Assembly: GCF_020623625.1 (NCBI RefSeq)
Contig: NC_060201.1
Coordinates: 1,977,682-2,041,681, forward strand
Length of the DNA: 64,000 nucleotides
Reading direction: 5' to 3'
DNA from: Saccharomycodes ludwigii
Taxonomy: Eukaryota; Ascomycota; Saccharomycetes; Saccharomycodales; Saccharomycodaceae
Part shown: positions 1 to 9,671 of the stretch, in pieces
How the letters are laid out: each line of letters begins with the position of its first letter
Position numbering within the stretch: the first letter of the stretch is position 1
Program-made: the position numbers and the translations under genes
Notes under the pieces: model-generated
The model's input: the letters and a program-made list of their open reading frames with translations, nothing else
What the model was told of the DNA's origin: nothing
The model's database searches: none

Positions 1-1191
1 CATGGAAACTCTATCAAATAAAAATAAATAAATATATATATATATATATATACATATGTATAAACCACGAGAAAAGAAAATAAAAGGAAATTGCCATTAA
101 TAGTAACATCCGTCACCCGTTTAGTTCTTAATTAGGAATTATTGCCATGATTTTCCCTATTAAGTTTTGCAAAGCCATATATCTCAGGTGTTTGTATATA
201 TTTTGCATTGTATGATGAAAGCAAGTTTCCCAAGACTGATGCTATATTCACGATATATAGATATAGATATAGATATAAACATGCACATGTACTTATAAGA
301 AAGATTCATTTTATGTTACCCTCTTTATTACATTCCGCCCTAAAGCTTTTCTTCTCCCTTTTCTTTCCACTACGTATTTTCTTGCCTTGTTTTATATACG
401 ATATAAACCTACCCCTCTTTTTTTAATTATATATTTATTTGTTTTTGTTTTTAGAAACAATATTTTAATAAAAAAGTACAATTAGATTAAAATAAAAATA
501 AAAATAAAAATAAAAATAAAATCCGGGCTCAATAAAGCTTGAATTTTCATTAAATTTAAGTAGAGACATTAAAGAAAAAAAAATTACGCAATTAATGATG
601 TACGGAAATACGAGCATTTAATACTTTGAAATAGTTATTTCCGAATACTATTTACTTAAAAAAAAAAATAGTAGTACTTTTTTTGTTCGTTATAGATGAG
701 TCCCATGTTTATATATCATCAAATCGCTCGTTGCGAGGTTTTTTTTTTTTTTTTTTTTTTTGCCAAGAAATAAATCTGCGGGCTGGAACAACAGTACCAT
801 ATATACATACTCTCTTTGGTATCCTATTCAATGACGATCTTTATGCTCTTATTGCTAGATAACAGAAAGTCTAGAATTTTCGTTTTGGTGATAACAATGT
901 GCAAGACAATTTAGCTTAGTAATTGATTATTTAAACTAATGTGTGGAAATAAAGTTATTAGAACTCGCTCAATTAATCTTGACTTATATATTATAACCAT
1001 ACAGAGTCCGGTCAACATCATAAATTTAGTGAGATAATGCTCCTAAAAGCTTACAATTTGATGAAAAGCTTTAAGTAATTAAGCAAATAGTTGTACTTGT
1101 TTATAAAATTGTTACTTAGTTTATAGCGATTTAGAAATATATTTATCACGTACTGCTTGCTACTCTTGGGAAAAAAAAAAAAAAAAAAAAC

Positions 1192-1199
1192 GTCACGTG
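1192..1199. promoter_or_regulatory. Candidate Cbf1-type E-box
   Basis: The sequence GTCACGTG matches the RTCACRTG consensus known for Cbf1 and related bHLH factors in yeasts. It follows a 20-nt A run and lies about 790 bp upstream of ISU1, so it could equally serve a gene to the left of the window. The match is seen; the function is inferred. Confidence 0.35.
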
Positions 1200-1518
1200 G
1201 TATGGTTTCAAAAAAAGTTAAAACAACCAATTATCTGTTTCTTCCCTTATCATTTGTACAGTGTATATTTTTATACGGAAATAAGATTTTACAATGCGGA
1301 TAGCAAGATGGAAAATGTTCGGACTTTACACTTTATGAATTTTATTTTTTTTATTTTTTTTATTTAATTCAGTTACAGGGCCGATATCGGGAGCACTTAC
1401 ATTTTTTATATAACGTATACAACCAGGAAATAAAAGCTACAAAAAACAAGACCAAAAAAAAAAAAAAAAAAAAAAAAATAAAAAGCGTTCATATTAACTA
1501 TCTTGGAGAAAATTTTTA

Positions 1519-1525
1519 GGGTGCA
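1519..1525 (-). promoter_or_regulatory. Candidate Aft1/2 iron-response site for ISU1
   Basis: Read on the minus strand this is TGCACCC, the core of the Aft1/Aft2 iron-regulon element. It lies about 460 bp upstream of the ISU1 start. Iron-sulfur scaffold genes are known Aft-regulon members in S. cerevisiae, so the context fits. A single 7-bp match is weak evidence on its own. Confidence 0.35.
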
Positions 1526-1984
1526 GCAACAATACAAAAAAGCACCAATTCATCTGTTATATAAAATGCTCAGAAAATCACGTAGTATATATTTATAAAA
1601 TTAAGAGTGACATGTATCAAAAAAAAAAAAAAAAAAAAATGATGTATACATTTTTTCTTTTTTTAATTTACCATTATGACTTTTATTTTTACTATATAAG
1701 CGAAATCAAAAAGAAAGGAGTCTTTCTTTAATTATCACATCTCCTTCGTTTTACTTTCTCTCTTTTTATTTTCTCCCTCTTTTTTTGTTTTCCCATCTCT
1801 TTATTTTTTTTAGTATCTATTGAACATATATATATATATATATATACATATATAAAAGCACACACACTTTGGTTTTTTTCCCTTTGATAATAACTTGTTT
1901 TACAGAATCTTTTAGTCAAATAAGAACGCTATAGTACAAGAATAACTAGAAAAAACTGAAATTATATACAAGAGCAAGATAAAA

Positions 1985-2563
1985 ATGTTTACAAGAATTA
2001 CTGCCGCTAGAACCGCTAGAACTTCCTTTAACTCCAAACAATTTTTATCCATACCAAAACAACTAAATAATTCCACTACTATCACTCCGATTAGGTTTCC
2101 CTCTCTTCCACTCATAGCAAATAGATCGTATCACCCTAAGGTTATTGACCATTACACTAATCCACGTAATGTAGGTTCCTTGGATAAAAATCTACCAACT
2201 GTGGGAACAGGATTAGTTGGTGCACCAGCTTGTGGTGATGTGATGAAATTGCAAATTAAAGTTAATGATAAAACGGGTATTATTGAAGATGTTAAGTTTA
2301 AAACGTTTGGCTGTGGTTCAGCCATTGCATCCTCTTCATATGTTACTGAATTAGTTAGAGGCAAGAGCTTAGAAGATGCTTCTAAGATTAGGAACACTGA
2401 AATTGCTAAAGAATTAAGTTTGCCACCTGTTAAACTACATTGTAGTATGTTAGCCGAAGATGCAATCAAGGCTGCCATTAAGGATTATAAGTCTAAGAGA
2501 AAGGTTACTACTAGTTTGAGTGGTAGTAATAATGGCAATGCCGTTAACGCTGCTAGGGCTTAA
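1985..2563 (+). CDS. ISU1: Mitochondrial iron-sulfur cluster scaffold Isu
   Basis: The 192-residue protein is the mitochondrial scaffold on which the cysteine desulfurase Nfs1-Isd11 and frataxin build [2Fe-2S] clusters, which the Ssq1/Jac1 chaperones then release. The first ~47 residues are basic and Ser/Thr-rich, typical of a matrix presequence, followed by the mature IscU fold. The three cluster-binding cysteines are visible at 83 (in CGDVM, with the conserved Asp85), 110 (GCGSAI) and 153 (HCSML). The Ssq1-binding LPPVK motif is at 146-150. It is slightly longer than S. cerevisiae Isu1 because of a Ser/Asn/Ala-rich tail. S. cerevisiae has two copies, ISU1 (YPL135W) and ISU2 (YOR226C); this locus fits both positions and looks like the single pre-duplication gene. 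Confidence 0.96.
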   Translation: MFTRITAARTARTSFNSKQFLSIPKQLNNSTTITPIRFPSLPLIANRSYHPKVIDHYTNPRNVGSLDKNLPTVGTGLVGAPACGDVMKLQIKVNDKTGIIEDVKFKTFGCGSAIASSSYVTELVRGKSLEDASKIRNTEIAKELSLPPVKLHCSMLAEDAIKAAIKDYKSKRKVTTSLSGSNNGNAVNAARA

Positions 2564-3578
2564 GAGCATTATCTAAATGTTCAATATACATATGAGCATA
2601 TATGTAATTAAGGGGAGGGAGATAAAAGGTATACATTTTTTTTTTTTTTAAAAAAAAAAAACATTTTTTCACCCAAAAATATAGAAGAAACATGTAACCA
2701 CATACAGATATATACCTATGTATTTCAAGGTTGTAACTTTGACTTAAACTTTGTTTTATTTATTTGTCCATATTCATGCTGTATAAAAGCAAACACAAAA
2801 TATAATGATATGAAGATTAACATGTTATACCGTTTTTTTTTTTTATTTTTTTTTTTAAATTTTTTTTTTTTTATTTTTTCGATTATAATATGCTTTGGCT
2901 CCCATTGACAAATTTAAAAGGAGAACCGGGAACAGAAATATATATGTGGTACTATTTATATATCTATTTATTTTTTTTACTTTTTTTTGGAATTTTCAAC
3001 TAAATGAATACTATATAACAAACAAGCATCCTAGTTATATTGATTACGATTGATCTAGGTAGTTAACTACTGATATGTTGTGAGCCTGTCTATAATATTA
3101 TTTTACTTTCATTTCCAATTTGGTTGACGTTTCTTTTCTTTTCTTTTTTTTTTATTTCCTTTTTACTACAAAGTTTTTCACTAAGTTTCTGTTAAAAAAA
3201 AAAAAGAAATACATTTAATTTGTATTTAAATTTACTTTATATGCCTTATTTTTAGTTAGCTGCTTCGTAGAAAAAAACACAGGCCGTGATAATCTCAATA
3301 CATTTATCTTGTATAAATAAATGCTCATAATAATAATATTCCTGTAGTAAGACTTATATTTTGTACGAAAAGTTTTTTTTTTTAATACTTTTCTTTTTAT
3401 TTATTTAATTTTTTTTGATTTTTTTTTTGATTTTTTTTTTTTGATTTTTTTTTTTGTTAGTTGTAAACAGCACAATTGTTCGTAAGTGTATAATTCTATG
3501 AATCTAATACAACTAGAATAGATATTCAATATCAAACCTATTGGAATCACCTCTCCCTGCACACCTATACATAGTAAG
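2564..3578. other. Intergenic ISU1-RPB8
   Basis: No gene is seen. The region is dominated by T runs, including interrupted T tracts at about 2835-2880 and a tandem of TGA followed by 8-11 T at about 3410-3456. It should contain the ISU1 3' end and the RPB8 promoter. Confidence 0.6.
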
Positions 3579-4013
3579 ATGTCTATATTATTTGATGGTA
3601 TATTTCAAGTTGAGGATGTTGATCCAGGTAGATACAGAAATATTTCTAGAATCGAGGCCACTTCGTCAGATTGTAAATTGACTTTAGATATCAACACAGA
3701 ATTATTCCCAGTAAAGAAAAATGCTACATTAACTATTGCTCTAGCATCTTCTTTGGAAACTGAAAATAATAGCACCAATAATTTTTCTTCAAATACCAAT
3801 AGTTGGAGACCACCTCTACCTGGTACCAAAAGCTTAGCCGATGACTACGACTATGTTATGCACGGCACCGCTTATAAATTTGATGAAATTAATAACAGCG
3901 ATAACATTGCTGTTTATTACTCTTTTGGTGGACTATTGTTGAGATTGGAAGGTAATTATCGTAACTTGAACAATTTGAAGCAAGAAAATACCTATATTTT
4001 AATTCGTCGTTAA
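3579..4013 (+). CDS. RPB8: RNA polymerase I/II/III shared subunit ABC14.5
   Basis: This 144-residue protein is a subunit common to all three nuclear RNA polymerases. It folds as an OB-type barrel on the side of the largest subunit. The sequence aligns throughout with S. cerevisiae Rpb8 (146 aa). Diagnostic stretches include [15 protein letters not shown] near the start, [16 protein letters not shown] in the middle, and the C-terminal [17 protein letters not shown] leading to the LIRR end. The central loop is Asn/Ser-rich, as in other yeasts. It is convergent with DSC3, with about 210 bp between their ends, the same arrangement as YOR224C-YOR223W in S. cerevisiae. Confidence 0.97.
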   Translation: MSILFDGIFQVEDVDPGRYRNISRIEATSSDCKLTLDINTELFPVKKNATLTIALASSLETENNSTNNFSSNTNSWRPPLPGTKSLADDYDYVMHGTAYKFDEINNSDNIAVYYSFGGLLLRLEGNYRNLNNLKQENTYILIRR

Positions 4014-4224
4014 TTATTTATATATATTATGTACATATTTTTTTTTTTTTTAATTTTTGAATTAAAAAAAATATAATGTAGTAATAGTATACCTCTCTAT
4101 CTCTTATGATATTATGTACTTCCAATATAGTTTTGTTATAACAAGAAAAAGAAAAAAAAAAAAAAAAAAAAAATCATAGAATTATGTATAATAGTAGTAA
4201 ATCTCTATACTCCATATAAAGAAT

Positions 4225-5160
4225 CTATAATTTCGCACCTAGTCCAAATATTAAATTACTTATAAATCCAGCAACTATAGAAAACTTGACTGTCCTATTC
4301 AAATTTCTTCTCCCGCTTATAGGATTTAATAAACCGTTAGTACCACTAGTATCACAAATTAGTAATAGTAAAATACCAAAGATACCAAGCAAAAACCCAA
4401 TTGTAAGTCCAGTTAATATAGATAAATTAGTGTTCCAATTACTTGTTGATAAGATTTCTTGATTGGCATCATCAGTCACAGTATTTTCCATCCATCTCTC
4501 TTCTAATTCGCGCAGATCTGTGGAATTGTTGTTGTTATTAGCTCTGGTGTCATGTCCCTCCTCATCTTCATCATAGACGTCATCCTCATCGTCCTCATTA
4601 TCGTTTTCGCTACCAACTCTACGATCATCACCATACATTCTACGTGCCCTGTTTTGAAATTGTGTTCTTAATAATTGAATTTCCTCATCATTGAATCCGA
4701 AAGCCCTCAATCTATCAAACCCAATTACAGGATTAGTGTTATCATTATGATTGTTATTGTTGTTATTCTCAATAGTATCTTGGTCCTCTGTTGATGGATT
4801 TATTGGAATTGGTTCTTCAGGACCAAGTAAGCAATGTATAAAATATTCCTTTGTATTGTTGTCATTGTTATTCTTGGTATTAGAGTTAGAGTTTCCATCT
4901 TGTTGCTGATGTCTAAACTGAGATAATTCTATCTCTATTTCATGCCAATTAAGAATAGTTAGTAATCTGCCGTTTCGAATAAATTTTAACCTGCATTTGT
5001 TTAAGTCAACTCTGTTGTTATCAGATTGTGGATGAAGATCTCTACACATTCTTCTCAACCATGGTAATGTAATATTGTGTAACGGAACATTGGTTATATC
5101 CAATTTTAAATCACGATCGGTACCAGATGAAAATCTTATTACCAGATAATATTTAGTCAT
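4225..5160 (-). CDS. DSC3: DSC E3 ubiquitin ligase complex subunit 3
   Basis: The product (311 aa) resembles Dsc3, a membrane subunit of the Golgi/endosomal Tul1 (DSC) ubiquitin ligase that marks membrane proteins for degradation. An N-terminal ubiquitin-like domain (about residues 2-95, opening YYLVIRFSSG and containing LKFIRNGRLL) is followed by an Asn-rich linker and an acidic stretch rich in Asp/Glu. Two C-terminal hydrophobic segments lie at about 246-269 and 293-307. I start it at the ATG at 5160. The frame continues upstream, but only to a GTG at 5175, so the five extra residues are unlikely. The neighbours RPB8 and ODC match the YOR223W context, which supports DSC3 over other ubiquitin-like membrane proteins. 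Confidence 0.88.
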   Translation of the reverse strand: MTKYYLVIRFSSGTDRDLKLDITNVPLHNITLPWLRRMCRDLHPQSDNNRVDLNKCRLKFIRNGRLLTILNWHEIEIELSQFRHQQQDGNSNSNTKNNNDNNTKEYFIHCLLGPEEPIPINPSTEDQDTIENNNNNNHNDNTNPVIGFDRLRAFGFNDEEIQLLRTQFQNRARRMYGDDRRVGSENDNEDDEDDVYDEDEEGHDTRANNNNNSTDLRELEERWMENTVTDDANQEILSTSNWNTNLSILTGLTIGFLLGIFGILLLLICDTSGTNGLLNPISGRRNLNRTVKFSIVAGFISNLIFGLGAKL

Positions 5161-5497
5161 GTTTTTCTTTTGCACCTTTTTTTTTTTTTTTTTAACTTTG
5201 AGAAAGAAAGTTTGTGATGAATTTTAAATATTTAAATGTTTTTAAAGTGATGATTTGGAATATAATAGCTTATTTTCAGCTATAGCATTAATTAGAATGA
5301 ATCCAATGAAATGGGACAAAATATTTTAAAGGGGTGAGGGATCTATGTAATTTTAGAAACTTGTTAAAATAATTAGCAAAAAAGTGCCACTCAAAAATTT
5401 CGTAGTTTTTTTTTTATTTTTTTTTTTTCATTCTTTGTATTTTTTTTTTTTAAAAGTAAAAAAAAAAGCCCTTTCGATATCTAAAACAAACTATGGT

Positions 5498-5504
5498 CGG
5501 GTAA
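5498..5504. promoter_or_regulatory. Candidate Reb1 site upstream of DSC3
   Basis: CGGGTAA is the reverse complement of the Reb1 core TTACCCG, a general regulatory factor site that clears nucleosomes from yeast promoters. It lies about 340 bp upstream of the DSC3 ATG. The match is seen; use by Reb1 is inferred. Confidence 0.4.
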
Positions 5505-6139
5505 CGTTGGTAATTATATTGTATTTTTTCTTTTCTTTTCTTTTTTTTTTTTTTTCTTAATAATATATTAAGAATATCTTGTATGTATATATTTTTAATA
5601 ATATAAAAGGAACATATTTAATTCTAATTACTTAAAGCTTCTGTTCAACCTATTTTTAATTCCTGAATTACATATATTTGACATTTTCATTAATTTTCTC
5701 TCTCTCTCCTTGTCTATTCTTACTTGAATTTGTATTAGAAAAAAAACAAAAAAAAACAACCACAAAATTTTCTTTATTTTTGTGCGTGCGGAAATCCAAG
5801 ACTCTAAACCGTGTTGCTTTTAACTCTTTTTAATGAGTTTTGTCAAATTTTTATAAAGCGTCAAGTCTAATGGAGAGAAAAAATTACAAAGTTCATCTTA
5901 GCGCCCTTTTGTTCTATTGCTTTTTATTGTCACAATATTGCAAGGGCTGGTAGAACTTATATGATTTATTGCGTAATTGTTAATTCGAGTAAATATTCTT
6001 AGAATTATAAACAAGGCCTTATCTTATCGATTAGTGCTAGTTCCGTCTTGATAGAGACTACGTGTCGGATTTTATTTTATTTTAATCAAGTTAAGTCAAG
6101 TTTTACTACATATTATAGTAAAAACAAGGGGGGGAGGGG

Positions 6140-6164
6140 GAGTAATGAGTTTCCATCATTACTC
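6140..6164. repeat. Perfect 9-bp inverted repeat (hairpin)
   Basis: GAGTAATGA at 6140-6148 pairs perfectly with TCATTACTC at 6156-6164 around a 7-nt loop. It directly follows a run of G residues with one A (6128-6140). There is no U tract immediately after it, so it does not resemble a Pol III terminator. Its role is unknown. Confidence 0.6.
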
Positions 6165-6197
6165 ACGCATATTGACGGAAGCTCTTTGCAAAACGTT

Positions 6198-6214
6198 TTT
6201 TCCGGAGCGGAAAA
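6198..6214. promoter_or_regulatory. Palindrome resembling a zinc-cluster factor site
   Basis: TTTTCCG-GAG-CGGAAAA has perfect 7-bp arms around three bases, that is CCG-N3-CGG. Zn2Cys6 regulators commonly bind such paired CGG half-sites. It lies about 140 bp past the stop of ODC copy A and about 1 kb upstream of DSC3, so any target gene is uncertain. Confidence 0.35.
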
Positions 6215-6341
6215 GTACGATATGACCTAATTTTGATAGTTAACCAGGCTTTAATAAACAAAAGTAGCAGAAAAAAATTTTTTTTTTGTAAAAACTATTA
6301 TAAACATGCTAGCCAAACAAATAAGAAAGGGACTCAGCCGC

Positions 6342-7247
6342 TTAATCTTTGTAGTGAACACCTCTAAAGAAATCCATACATGCAGTGAAAACAACTAACA
6401 TGATACCACCACCTGGTCCTAGTCTCAACACTTTTGGAACGAAACCCTTGTACAAGGCAGCAAAGCCCTCTTCTTTGTAAATGGTTGCAATTGATGGTAC
6501 ACTCCAATTATATTTTCTAACTTCACCAGGTTTGGAAACAGTATTTTGGATTCTACTTTTAACAACATCAAACGGGGTACTTAGCAATGAACCAAAAGTA
6601 CCCCCGATGGTACCAGCAATTAGATTATTTCTAGTTTGTTCATTCTTACCGGTTGGTTTTGGTAATAAACTCCTAACTTGGAAAATAACACCGAAATAAC
6701 CAGCATTCCAGACGGTGTGTCTCCACATTGTCGATTCCAAACCGTTATACATGGCTAGTAAACCTTCATTTTTAATAATTTTGGAAACACAGTCAATTGG
6801 GTTTCTATAAGCAGAGTTAGCATCTTGTAATCTAATTTTAACTAATTCAAATGGAACAACAACAAAGGCTTCAATCACACCAGCAGAAGCACCACTCAAA
6901 ATACTCAATGATTGTGTCAATTTGTCGCTGCCAAATGCTGTCTTGTAGAATTTTTGAAATTCATCATTACATGCAAATTTGGTAGCTCTCTTTGGAGCTT
7001 CCATCAAAATTGGAGATGTAATACCTTTGTATAGTCTACTAAACCCCTCCTTTTTAATGATTTTTTGGAAACAATCAACAACACCAGTATAATGTGTTGA
7101 TGTGTTATTGACTGAAGGTGTTGAAACTTGCAATTGCATACGTGTCTTGACAACATCTAGTGGATACATGACTAAAATTTCTGAAATACCAGCAACGGCA
7201 CCAGAGATAAATTGGTAAAAAAAAGGTAATGGTCTTTCGTCGGACAT
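6342..7247 (-). CDS. ODC2: Mitochondrial 2-oxodicarboxylate carrier, copy A
   Basis: This 301-residue inner-membrane carrier exchanges 2-oxoadipate and 2-oxoglutarate, linking mitochondria with lysine synthesis and amino-acid metabolism. Three ~100-residue repeats each carry a mitochondrial carrier signature: YPLDVVKTR at 28-36, PFELVKIRLQ in the second repeat, PFDVVKSRIQ in the third. Length and sequence fit S. cerevisiae Odc1/Odc2. Its position and orientation (between DSC3 and MCT1, minus strand) match YOR222W, so I regard it as the copy at the ancestral site. A second copy lies 2.4 kb away in inverted orientation. The two are almost identical at both ends but differ by about 60 of 253 nt in the middle. 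The symbol is positional; the gene is equally an orthologue of ODC1. Confidence 0.93.
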   Translation of the reverse strand: MSDERPLPFFYQFISGAVAGISEILVMYPLDVVKTRMQLQVSTPSVNNTSTHYTGVVDCFQKIIKKEGFSRLYKGITSPILMEAPKRATKFACNDEFQKFYKTAFGSDKLTQSLSILSGASAGVIEAFVVVPFELVKIRLQDANSAYRNPIDCVSKIIKNEGLLAMYNGLESTMWRHTVWNAGYFGVIFQVRSLLPKPTGKNEQTRNNLIAGTIGGTFGSLLSTPFDVVKSRIQNTVSKPGEVRKYNWSVPSIATIYKEEGFAALYKGFVPKVLRLGPGGGIMLVVFTACMDFFRGVHYKD

Positions 7248-8212
7248 GTTTATTTCAATTTTTACTTAGATTATTTGGCGTGTATAGAATTAACGAAATA
7301 TTTTCTTGTATCTTATTTTATTTGCTATTCCAAATATATACTGAATATTAATTTTATAGTGTGGTCACGTATTAATGATGCTATGATGCAATGTATATGA
7401 TCGAGGTTAAAATTTCTCATTTTTTTTTGACAAAAAAAAAAAAGGAAAAAAAAAAATTAAGTAAACATTTAAAAATTGAAGAGAAAAAAGAAAGGAATAA
7501 AGTTAGAAATAGCAATTAATTATTTCAGTAATTGTTATTTCACCTTATTTATATATCATTGTTTTTCTACCCAATATTTTTTTTTTTTTTTTTTTTCTTA
7601 TTCTTTTTTTTTTTTTTCATTTAATGCTTCCCGAATATAAAAGAATAGAAAAAAACGCACGGAAAGATACTGTCGTAATAGGATGAGGAACTATAACTTC
7701 GCTTAAATAGTCAATTATTTAATTCAATATCGACTACCATAATAGGCAATTTTTCATTACAGAAAGTTATTGGACACTGTCTGGCTCTTATTGACTAATA
7801 ACAAAAAAAAAAAAAAAAAAAGGAGAGCGTATATTTGTTAAACAATCGCTAATTTTCATATTGATTAAGTGTGATGTCTTAGTCGATCATTTTGAAATTA
7901 CATCTCGACATAAATATTCCTTCTCACCATTGTGCCTAATATAAGTGATTAGTAGACCGCAATTCCATTAATAATATACTTATTTGTATAGCATCAATTA
8001 GGATGTATAAAAAGAAAGAGCTAGTAACCTATGATAGTTATTACTATTGTTCTATAATATTGTTATATTGCAGTACACACCTTGTTATTACTTTTGTTTT
8101 CATTTTTGTTTTTATTTTTTTTTCCATTTGGCAGAGAAGAGATCATGATGAAAAATTAAAGTTTTATTAGTAAACACAATTTTTAAACAATTTCGGGCAA
8201 TATCGGGTATAG

Positions 8213-8280
<68 letters not shown>

Positions 8281-8283
8281 TAA
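8213..8283. repeat. AAT trinucleotide microsatellite
   Basis: About 23 uninterrupted AAT/TAA units lie in the non-coding spacer between the ODC copies. It is the same unit that encodes Asn tracts in KAP120 and in the SPC29-like gene, so AAT expansion is a general habit of this genome. Confidence 0.9.
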
Positions 8284-8297
8284 TTAAATGATGAAAT

Positions 8298-8306
8298 TCC
8301 ATCGGA
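8298..8306. promoter_or_regulatory. Candidate Lys14 element (UAS-LYS)
   Basis: TCCATCGGA fits the nonameric TCCRNYGGA core bound by the lysine-pathway activator Lys14, and the preceding AAT also fits the extended consensus. A one-mismatch inverted version, ACCGATGGA, lies at 9005-9013. Both fall in the shared upstream region of two carriers for 2-oxoadipate, a lysine-pathway intermediate. The distance to either start (about 1.05 and 1.37 kb) is longer than usual in yeast. The match is seen; the function is inferred. Confidence 0.45.
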
Positions 8307-8490
8307 TAAAAAACAAATTTAACCATTTATTAAAATTTCCTCTCGTTAACAACAATTAAAAATAAAATTTCAATAATGCCACTGGATCTCCATAATAACT
8401 AATGCATTAAGTACAAACGGTTATTAAACTTTAAAATATTGTAATGATCTTAGGAATTGTCTGTATAAGAAATTCCTTATTATTACCAGT

Positions 8491-8523
<33 letters not shown>

Positions 8524-9671
8524 AAAAAAAAAGAGCGGCAGATAGTTGTCCGATACTCGTGTCTTTTTTTTTTTTTTTTTCAGTCCAAATATTATCAGAT
8601 CAGCAATTCGGTATTTATGAATCGTCTGAAACGATAACAGTAACAAATCCTTTTTTTTTTTTTTTTTTATTTTTATTTTTTGGTATGTAGCAGCCGTATA
8701 ATTTTATATGATTGAACGATTTATCGAGGTGTATAGAACATAATAAATGTCTTTAGATTCGTCAATAAAGAATACCATGAAAAAATTATGAAAATAATGT
8801 TCCTACATCAATTTTAACAGAAAAAGATAATATGGAATTTGTTGTATTTATATATATATATTTGTTTATTTGATTTTATTGATTAAATTGAGAATTCTAA
8901 GACAAACAAAGGATCTTGTTAAAAAGATAATTCAAAGTGGTATGGAAAACTCGGACAAAGCCTTATTTTTATCGTTTATAAGATAGCATTAACTTTTTTT
9001 AGTTACCGATGGAAAAAAAAATGAGGAAAAACAAAAACAAAAACAAAAACAAAAACAAGCAAAGAGTCATTCAAAAATGGAAATGAAAATGAAAATAAAT
9101 TCAGTAATTGAAAAGTACGCGTATGGAAATTATAAATGCAGTGTAATTGATAATAATTTGCGCTAGGATTAAAAATAATATGATAAAATGTTTTTAATAT
9201 ATATATTATGTATATATTTCTTGTTATCTTCAAAGTTGTTGTTACTGCTACGTTTTTAATACGAAAAAGAAAAATTAAAATAATAAACAAAACAAAACAA
9301 AACAAAATAAAATTGATGACTTCTGTTTCTAAATTCCAAAATCAATTTTCAAGTTTTTTTTTTTTCATATTTTTTTTTTTATCTTTTTTTTTTTTGTATA
9401 TATATTTTTATGAAAAACATCTTACTTATATAAAGAGGTAATATCCACATAAGAACCGCTTATATCATTCCTTTTCTTAAAACAAAAATTTTCAATTATT
9501 CCTGTCGTATCATATAATTCCATCTTGTTTTAAATTTTTCACCACTACTTACACCTATCCATATATATATATATATATATTTACATACCAGAAAAAATAT
9601 CACAAGCTTATAAGTGCAAACCAAATACACCATACACGTAAAAAAAAAAAAAAAAAAAATTTGAAATAAAC

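Larger units (their letters stand above)
1..1984. other. Intergenic region upstream of ISU1
   Basis: No credible gene is visible. The stretch is AT-rich and carries TA dinucleotide runs (about 33-52 and 1828-1846), an AAAAT tandem repeat (about 494-521), and long homopolymers near 740-762 (T), 1171-1190 (A), 1454-1478 (A) and 1620-1639 (A). Short reading frames here start at non-ATG codons or are low complexity. Two possible regulatory sites (a CACGTG at 1192-1199 and a GGGTGCA at 1519-1525) are listed separately. I saw no tRNA B-box or box C/D pair. Confidence 0.6.
5161..6341. other. Intergenic between DSC3 and ODC copy A
   Basis: This 1.2-kb stretch lies between two minus-strand genes: the DSC3 promoter at its left end and the ODC copy A 3' end at its right. 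A T run at 5178-5193 is A on the DSC3 coding strand, just upstream of the start. More pyrimidine runs follow at 5405-5455 and 5526-5556. The right half (5780-6240) is visibly less AT-biased than other gaps and holds a G-rich run, a 9-bp hairpin and a palindrome, each listed separately. The longest reading frame there starts at TTG, so I do not call it a gene. Confidence 0.55.
7248..9671. other. Shared intergenic between divergent ODC copies
   Basis: This 2.4-kb spacer should hold both ODC promoters. The two upstream sequences share only about 14 bp next to the ATG codons, so the duplication or conversion tract stops at the coding regions. It contains an AAT trinucleotide array (about 8213-8283), long T or A runs (about 7578-7620, 8497-8530 and 8560-8581), AAAAC repeats (about 9030-9057) and a TA run (about 9560-9580) near the copy B start. 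A Lys14-type site lies at 8298-8306. No credible coding frame is present. Confidence 0.6.

Noticed and set aside
5161-5175. Five-residue N-terminal extension of DSC3
   Set aside because: The upstream codon is GTG, not ATG; the ATG at 5160 directly precedes the conserved domain.
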